In this document: positions 6,194 through 9,697 of the stretch, one piece after another | How the letters are laid out: every line of letters begins with the position of its first letter | How positions within the stretch are numbered: the stretch's first letter is position 1 | Assembly: GCA_052143275.1 (NCBI GenBank) | Contig: JBKQTH010000316.1 | Location: 1 to 9,697 of the forward strand | Source of the DNA: JAJPKE01 sp052143275 | GTDB taxonomy: Bacteria > Chloroflexota > Ktedonobacteria > Ktedonobacterales > JADMIN01 | Direction: 5' to 3' | DNA: 9,697 nucleotides | The notes under the pieces: model-generated | The model's input: only the letters and a program-made list of their open reading frames with translations | Databases searched by the model: none | Told to the model about the DNA's origin: nothing | Made by a program: the position numbers and the translations under genes

Positions 6194-6228
6194 ATTGTTC
6201 TCCGTCAACGCCCGCCAGCACAGCTGCC

Positions 6229-6251
6229 ATAGATCGAACTGAAAGATCTAT
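6229..6251. repeat. inverted repeat ATAGATC-9 nt-GATCTAT in a divergent spacer
   Basis: Seven-bp perfect arms lie 9 nt apart in the 175-nt spacer (6194-6368) between two divergent genes, 36 nt upstream of the minus-strand ATG. ATAGAC also occurs twice as a direct repeat (6250-6255 and 6266-6271). The layout suits a regulator site, but no clear -35/-10 pair is visible on either strand to anchor it. Confidence 0.3.
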
Positions 6252-6368
6252 AGACGTATTGAATCATAGACTTACTGCCAATTGGAGACAGGGTCATCAA
6301 CCTTGGCATAAGAATTGGTATGGAAGACTTTACCGAAGCATCATACCTATTCAGGAAGCTGTGTTAGC

Positions 6369-6830
6369 ATGACTACTATCTCGCCCGCTTCATCAGATCA
6401 ACCGAAGCAATCTGGTACGCAAGATCCATGGTCAACCAGGCCTCTAGCAGTTACTAGGCCTCCTGATAGGGTATTGTACGCCGTTTCTGGTCGTACGGTG
6501 ACGGGTGGGACTCTGCGCCCTAACGGCTTTCCACTTGCGGCATTGTTAGTCTTGTTTGCCGTGCTGAATATCGGCGATCTTGCCAGCACTTATGTCGGTC
6601 TCGTGCATGGGTTGGCTGAAGGCAATCCTCTAATGAGCCGGTTGCTGGCCCACTATGGCTTTGGCGCTCTTATTGCCGATAAGGTATTCGTCGTTGTCGC
6701 CGTCAGCTGTGGCGCGTTCCTGCTCCGCAAGCTCAACCGGCGCATGGCCCACGCCGTTGCCGTTATCTGTGACGCCCTTGTGTTAGTGGTGGTGCTCGCC
6801 AATATTGTCCAGTACGCCCTGACGAGATGA
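6369..6830 (+). CDS. DUF5658-like small membrane protein
   Basis: This 153-residue protein has a long polar, Pro/Ser/Thr-rich N-terminus (about 1-52) and three predicted membrane helices: about 54-77 (FPLAALLVLFAVLNIGD), 97-118 and 127-150. Conserved-looking polar residues sit in or next to the helices: LNIGD (66-70), the GLAEGNPLM loop (81-89) and DK (104-105). The L-N-x-x-D then E-x-NPLM pattern is what I associate with DUF5658, a family of unknown function; the assignment is from memory and not certain. The reading frame is open to a TTG at 6315, but I choose ATG at 6369; AGGA lies 12 nt upstream, which is long, so the start is moderately sure. It ends 14 nt before the stop of convergent hflX. 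The opposite neighbour is the small ORF before rpiA. Confidence 0.75.
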   Translation: MTTISPASSDQPKQSGTQDPWSTRPLAVTRPPDRVLYAVSGRTVTGGTLRPNGFPLAALLVLFAVLNIGDLASTYVGLVHGLAEGNPLMSRLLAHYGFGALIADKVFVVVAVSCGAFLLRKLNRRMAHAVAVICDALVLVVVLANIVQYALTR

Positions 6831-6844
6831 CACTCGCTCCCGTG

Positions 6845-8173
6845 TTAGGTTGCCGGCCTTGAAATACGTCGGTTAAATATGCGGTATGGCTCGAAGAGTG
6901 CCAGAAGCGCATGCGGCAACTGCCCATCGATAAGCGTCCCCTCCAGCTCAGGCCTTTCGCTAGTAACGTGACCACGGCGATGGAATATCTCCACCAGATC
7001 TCCCCGGTCGAAAGGCACCAGTACGTGAACTGGATCCAGCGACTTGGCGATGACCTCACTCACTTTGAGAAGAAGATCTGCCACTTGAAAGCCGGTGAGC
7101 GCCGAGATCGGCACGGCATTGGGAAAGAGTGCCGTGTCTACTTCATGAGGATCAGTCAACTGGTCTACCTTGTTGAGTGCGGTTACGCGCGGTTTGGTGG
7201 CGGCGCCCAGCTCTTGCAGCACATCGTTCACAGTCTGGCTCTGCTCAATGGCGTTTTCATGGGTGATGTCCACCACTTCCAACAGGATATCCGCTTCGGT
7301 CACTTCTTCGAGCGTGGCACGAAATGCTGCCACCAGGCTGGTCGGCAGCTTCTGAATAAATCCAACAGTATCGGTGACCAAAATCTCCTGGTGAGTAGGA
7401 AGCTTAACATAACGAGTCGTTGGGTCCAGGGTGGCGAAGAGCCTGTTTTCGGCTAGCACCTGGGCGGATGTGAGCGTGTTGAAGAGCGTCGATTTACCGG
7501 CATTTGTGTAACCGACAATCGCCACTGTTGGAATCAGCTGGGCACTTCGCTGATTGCGTATTACGTTGCGCTTCTGGCGCACCCCTTCCAGTTCACCTCG
7601 TAGCTGGGAAATGCGAGTGCGAATTCTCCGGCGATCGATCTCCAGCTTAGTCTCGCCGGGGCCACGCGCCCCTATTGCGCCGCCAACTCCGCCGCTGGCA
7701 CCTCGTGAGCCGCCCCCCAGCCGGGACATAGCGTGACCGCGTCCCGCCAAACGGGGTAGGCGATATTCCAACTGGGCCAGCTCCACTTGGAGTTGGCCCT
7801 CCCGTGTATGAGCATGCTGCGCAAAGATGTCCAGAATCAAAGCGGTGCGGTCGATTACTCGCGCGCCGATAAGGTCTTCGAGATTCCGCTGCTGCGCCGC
7901 GGTTAGCTCATCATCCATACTGGCCAGGTCGAATTCAAGCTCCCGGCGAAGCTCGGCCAGGTCATTGGCACGTCCCTTGCCGAGATACGTGGCAGCGTCA
8001 GGTTTACGCAGCCGCTGTATCACGCTTCCTACTACTTCCGCACCGGCGGTGCGAGCTAGCGATGCCAGTTCATCTATGGAGTCTTCTGTACTCCATAGCG
8101 CATCATCGCGGCCGATGTCCACTGCCGCTAGAAACGCCTTTTCCACCATACTTTTTTCTGCAAAAGTGATCAT
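6845..8173 (-). CDS. hflX: HflX ribosome-associated GTPase
   Basis: HflX binds the ribosome and splits or rescues stalled 70S particles, chiefly under heat or antibiotic stress. The 442 residues include the HflX N-terminal domain (about 10-145: AEVVGSVIQRLRKPDAATY, LGKG at 64-67, IDRTALILDIFAQ at 107-119, QVELAQLEYRLPRL). A basic helical linker (about 176-212) follows. The G domain has G1 GYTNAGKST (221-229), switch FATLDPTTR (246-254), G3 DTVGF (268-272), G4 NKVD (334-337) and G5 SAL (357-359). A C-terminal domain (about 383-435) completes it. Residues 150-173 form a Gly/Ser-rich stretch before GPGETK that looks longer than the usual GGGIGTRGPGE loop. No clear Shine-Dalgarno precedes the ATG at 8173; ATG at 8149 (MVEKAFLAAVDIG), where homology begins, is an alternative start. 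The gene converges on the DUF5658-like gene. Confidence 0.96.
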   Translation of the reverse strand: MITFAEKSMVEKAFLAAVDIGRDDALWSTEDSIDELASLARTAGAEVVGSVIQRLRKPDAATYLGKGRANDLAELRRELEFDLASMDDELTAAQQRNLEDLIGARVIDRTALILDIFAQHAHTREGQLQVELAQLEYRLPRLAGRGHAMSRLGGGSRGASGGVGGAIGARGPGETKLEIDRRRIRTRISQLRGELEGVRQKRNVIRNQRSAQLIPTVAIVGYTNAGKSTLFNTLTSAQVLAENRLFATLDPTTRYVKLPTHQEILVTDTVGFIQKLPTSLVAAFRATLEEVTEADILLEVVDITHENAIEQSQTVNDVLQELGAATKPRVTALNKVDQLTDPHEVDTALFPNAVPISALTGFQVADLLLKVSEVIAKSLDPVHVLVPFDRGDLVEIFHRRGHVTSERPELEGTLIDGQLPHALLALFEPYRIFNRRISRPAT

Positions 8174-8299
8174 GCGTTGGTTCTTAGCCGTACCGATTTC
8201 CCTTTCTTGTCTCTGGTGGGAATTCGCACGCTATCTCGGTTTGCCGCCGTGCTCGTTGCCGGAGGTGCATGCTGCAGTGCGTGCCGTGCCAGTGGCGCA

Positions 8300-8308
8300 A
8301 TTGTATCA
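8300..8308 (-). promoter_or_regulatory. candidate extended -10 promoter for hflX
   Basis: On the minus strand TGATACAAT carries an extended -10 TG and TACAAT (five of six). The -35 region is poor (TGGTAA, three of six, at 17 nt). The predicted start near 8293 leaves a leader of about 120 nt before the hflX ATG. That leader contains GTGC-rich short repeats (8266-8289), but I see no recognisable riboswitch. Confidence 0.3.
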
Positions 8309-8369
8309 TTCCATCCGCTGTGTTACCAGGAATAGCTCGGCAAATCCGTGCTGGAAATCTGATGGACCG

Positions 8370-8378
8370 TGATATCAT
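8370..8378 (+). promoter_or_regulatory. candidate extended -10 promoter for the metallo-hydrolase gene
   Basis: TGATATCAT combines an extended -10 TG with TATCAT (five of six). CTGGAA at 8351-8356 is a weak -35 at 16 nt. Transcription would begin near 8385, about 40 nt before the ATG, directly at the palindrome 8386-8398. Confidence 0.35.
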
Positions 8379-8385
8379 TAAGCAG

Positions 8386-8398
8386 TTCGGGACCCGAA
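8386..8398. promoter_or_regulatory. operator-like palindrome TTCGGG-A-CCCGAA
   Basis: Perfect 6-bp arms around one base, sitting 7 nt after the candidate -10 box. An extra half-site, CCCGAA, follows at 8402-8407, giving ACCCGAA as a direct repeat at 9-nt spacing. The placement over a transcription start is what a repressor operator would show. Nothing identifies the regulator, and as RNA it could also form a short leader hairpin. Confidence 0.35.
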
Positions 8399-8423
8399 AT
8401 ACCCGAAGGGGAAGAGTGCTGAA

Positions 8424-9173
8424 ATGAAAAGTAATTGGTTCGAATACCATAAGATAGCACCTGGCGTCTATGTGCTGCAGGATCCGATCGGGCGCTTGGT
8501 TCCAGAATACGGTGTCGGCACGGTAAACCTCTATCTTATCCAGGGGACACACCATGCAGCCCTGATAGACGCCGGTATGGGTGTCGGGGACCTGCTCGCC
8601 GCATGTCGTGAACTGACCGATGCGCCGATCTGGGCTCTGTCTACGCACAGCCATTGGGACCATATTGGTGGCTTGCATACCTTTACCGACCGGCGTATCC
8701 ATGCTATCGAAGCCGACCGCCTGCTGGAGAGTTACCAGGTAGAGGGCGTGGGGCGGATTGAAGCGGCTCCGGCTACCAGCACCCTAGCTGAAGGCGAGGT
8801 ACTGGACCTTGGAGGCCGGGCGCTAACTGTCTGGCACACGCCAGGACATTCGCCCGGCCACGTCAGTTTTGTCGACTCCGAGAGTGGTTACCTGTTCTGC
8901 GGGGACACCTGTTATGCTGGAACGCTGTGGATGCAGACCGATGACGCCAACCTTCCAGATTGGCGCCGCTCGCTAGAACGCCTGGCCGGGAGTGGCGGCG
9001 TCGCGCTCTGCGGTGGCCATGAAGCGCCGGTGCAAGAAATCGCTCTGGCAGGGCGGGTACTTACTGCCTTGGACCTGACCGTCACCGGCCGCTCGCAATC
9101 GTTGCCATTTGCCTTCGACCCGGGCAGCGTCAAGCATACCTTTGGCGAGTTCGACATTTTGCTGCGTGGCTAG
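8424..9173 (+). CDS. metallo-beta-lactamase-fold hydrolase (glyoxalase II-like)
   Basis: The 249-residue cytoplasmic protein has a complete dinuclear metal site: HSHWDH gives H75, H77, D79 and H80 (from THSHWDH, 74-80), H142 in TPGHSPGH (139-146), bridging D161 in FCGDTCY, and H199 in CGGHEAP. This set is that of the broad glyoxalase II/RNase Z-type branch, with no beta-CASP or flavodiiron extension. The substrate is not predictable: thioester, lactone and phosphodiester hydrolases share the layout. Residues 13-50 form the opening strands (GVYVLQD, VNLYLI, AALIDAG). The start is ATG at 8424 with AAGGGGAAG about 10 nt upstream. The gene appears monocistronic, with its own candidate promoter and operator, and converges on the acetyltransferase gene 22 nt downstream. 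Confidence 0.9.
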   Translation: MKSNWFEYHKIAPGVYVLQDPIGRLVPEYGVGTVNLYLIQGTHHAALIDAGMGVGDLLAACRELTDAPIWALSTHSHWDHIGGLHTFTDRRIHAIEADRLLESYQVEGVGRIEAAPATSTLAEGEVLDLGGRALTVWHTPGHSPGHVSFVDSESGYLFCGDTCYAGTLWMQTDDANLPDWRRSLERLAGSGGVALCGGHEAPVQEIALAGRVLTALDLTVTGRSQSLPFAFDPGSVKHTFGEFDILLRG

Positions 9174-9195
9174 CATTGTAGGGTGAACAGTGGAT

Positions 9196-9697
9196 CTACT
9201 CGAATAGCGGCCGCTTGATGAGACGGTAAGAGAAGTCGCGCAATTTTCGTTCGGTAACCTGCCGGGCGGGAACCCCACCTACAACGGCAAATGGCTCCAC
9301 GTCTCGCGTAACCACGGCTCCTGCCATGACTACCGCGCCCTGGCCGATGGTAACTCCCTGTAGTATCATTGCCCGCGTTCCGATCCAGGCGTAATCGTCG
9401 ATGACGATGGGCCGGTAGTCGCTGGGGAAGTTTGGGTCATCGATGTCGTGAGTGCCGGTTATCAGCGCGGTCTCAGCCGAGATGCTCACATTGTTGCCGA
9501 TAACCAGGCCACCTGAAGTGTATATCAGGCACTTTTGGTTGATGACTGTGCCGTCGCCGATCGAGACCCGCCGTCCGCTGGTCCGGATCCCAGTCATCTG
9601 AATATACTGCCCCATGAGAATAGAGGCGCCCTCGCTGATGTCCCAACCGAGCACTCGGCGATACCATAAGCGGCGCACGGTATGGCTTGGCATGTAA
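9196..9697 (-). CDS. left-handed beta-helix (hexapeptide) O-acetyltransferase, 5' end at window edge
   Basis: At least 165 residues are visible, with hexapeptide-repeat turns (VSIGDGTVI, LVIGNNVSI, IVIDDYAWIG, VTIGQGAVV, MAGAVVTRDV). The likely catalytic His is H82 in GTHDIDDP, and the closing GGVPAR motif at 139-144 is typical of the maltose/galactoside and WcaF-like acetyltransferases. These trimers move acetyl from acetyl-CoA to a sugar hydroxyl, often during capsule, exopolysaccharide or antibiotic-sugar modification. The frame stays open past the first ATG at 9693 to the window edge. The segment MPSHTVRRLWYRR resembles an internal stretch of longer relatives, so the true start may lie outside; I treat the gene as 5'-partial. 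No neighbouring glycosyltransferase is visible. Its C-terminus faces the metallo-hydrolase gene. Confidence 0.88.
   Translation of the reverse strand, partial: YMPSHTVRRLWYRRVLGWDISEGASILMGQYIQMTGIRTSGRRVSIGDGTVINQKCLIYTSGGLVIGNNVSISAETALITGTHDIDDPNFPSDYRPIVIDDYAWIGTRAMILQGVTIGQGAVVMAGAVVTRDVEPFAVVGGVPARQVTERKLRDFSYRLIKRPLFE

Noticed and set aside
5992..6372. Plus-strand frame of 126 codons opposite the small ORF before rpiA
   Set aside because: The opposite frame has a good ribosome-binding site, a helical pattern and operon-like spacing with rpiA; this one has none.
8184..8702. Minus-strand frame of 172 codons over the hflX/metallo-hydrolase spacer
   Set aside because: It overlaps the metallo-hydrolase gene with its intact metal site, and the spacer where both promoters are expected; there are no motifs and no start signal.
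1..9697. Defence island, prophage, transposon or CRISPR array
   Set aside because: No integrase, transposase, nuclease or toxin-antitoxin motifs, no spaced direct repeats and no terminal inverted repeats; the gene content is housekeeping and broad-family enzymes.

Overview
This window looks like ordinary chromosomal DNA from a free-living bacterium, most plausibly a member of Chloroflexota (Ktedonobacter-like) or a related terrabacterial lineage. The lineage call is inference. It rests on the Obg GTPase carrying the C-terminal OCT domain found in Gram-positive-type and Chloroflexota Obg proteins, a MidA-type methyltransferase directly behind obg, a partial SAM-hydroxide adenosyltransferase gene, and moderately GC-rich codon use with several GTG starts. 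I see no insertion sequence, phage gene, CRISPR array, integrase or other sign of a mobile region.

Layout. The left edge holds a minus-strand pair: a small unknown beta-rich protein (234-482), then the N-terminal part of a SAM-hydroxide adenosyltransferase (1-155). A divergent promoter region (551-609) separates them from a plus-strand tRNA with a CAT anticodon (669-743), which by its body is probably the lysidine-modified tRNA-Ile2. It is followed by obg (854-2170) and a MidA/NDUFAF7-family methyltransferase (2170-3384) whose start overlaps the obg stop. A minus-strand alpha/beta hydrolase (3397-4056) converges on this unit. A divergent spacer leads to a plus-strand aquaporin (4230-5012), which overlaps the converging rpiA (5009-5788) tail to tail in a shared CTAG. 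Upstream of rpiA on the same strand is a small helical unknown protein (5825-6193). Divergent from that is a three-helix DUF5658-like membrane protein (6369-6830), which converges on hflX (6845-8173, minus). A regulatory spacer separates hflX from a plus-strand metallo-beta-lactamase-fold hydrolase (8424-9173). The right edge holds a minus-strand left-handed beta-helix acetyltransferase (9196 to the window edge).

How the genes relate. Two ribosome-associated GTPases (Obg and HflX) and a tRNA point to translation and ribosome maintenance. RpiA is central carbon metabolism, and the aquaporin is membrane permeability. The remainder are broad-family enzymes whose substrates cannot be read from sequence. 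Strand alternation is frequent, so most genes are probably short, separate transcription units; only the small ORF/SAM-hydrolase, obg/midA and small ORF/rpiA pairs look like operons.

I found no convincing undescribed multi-gene system. The items most worth a second look are the aquaporin, whose predicted selectivity filter is like that of plant tonoplast aquaporins, the CAT-anticodon tRNA that is likely to be mislabelled Met, the divergent promoters sharing a palindromic -35 region, the operator-like palindrome at the predicted start of the metallo-hydrolase transcript, and the two small unknown proteins.
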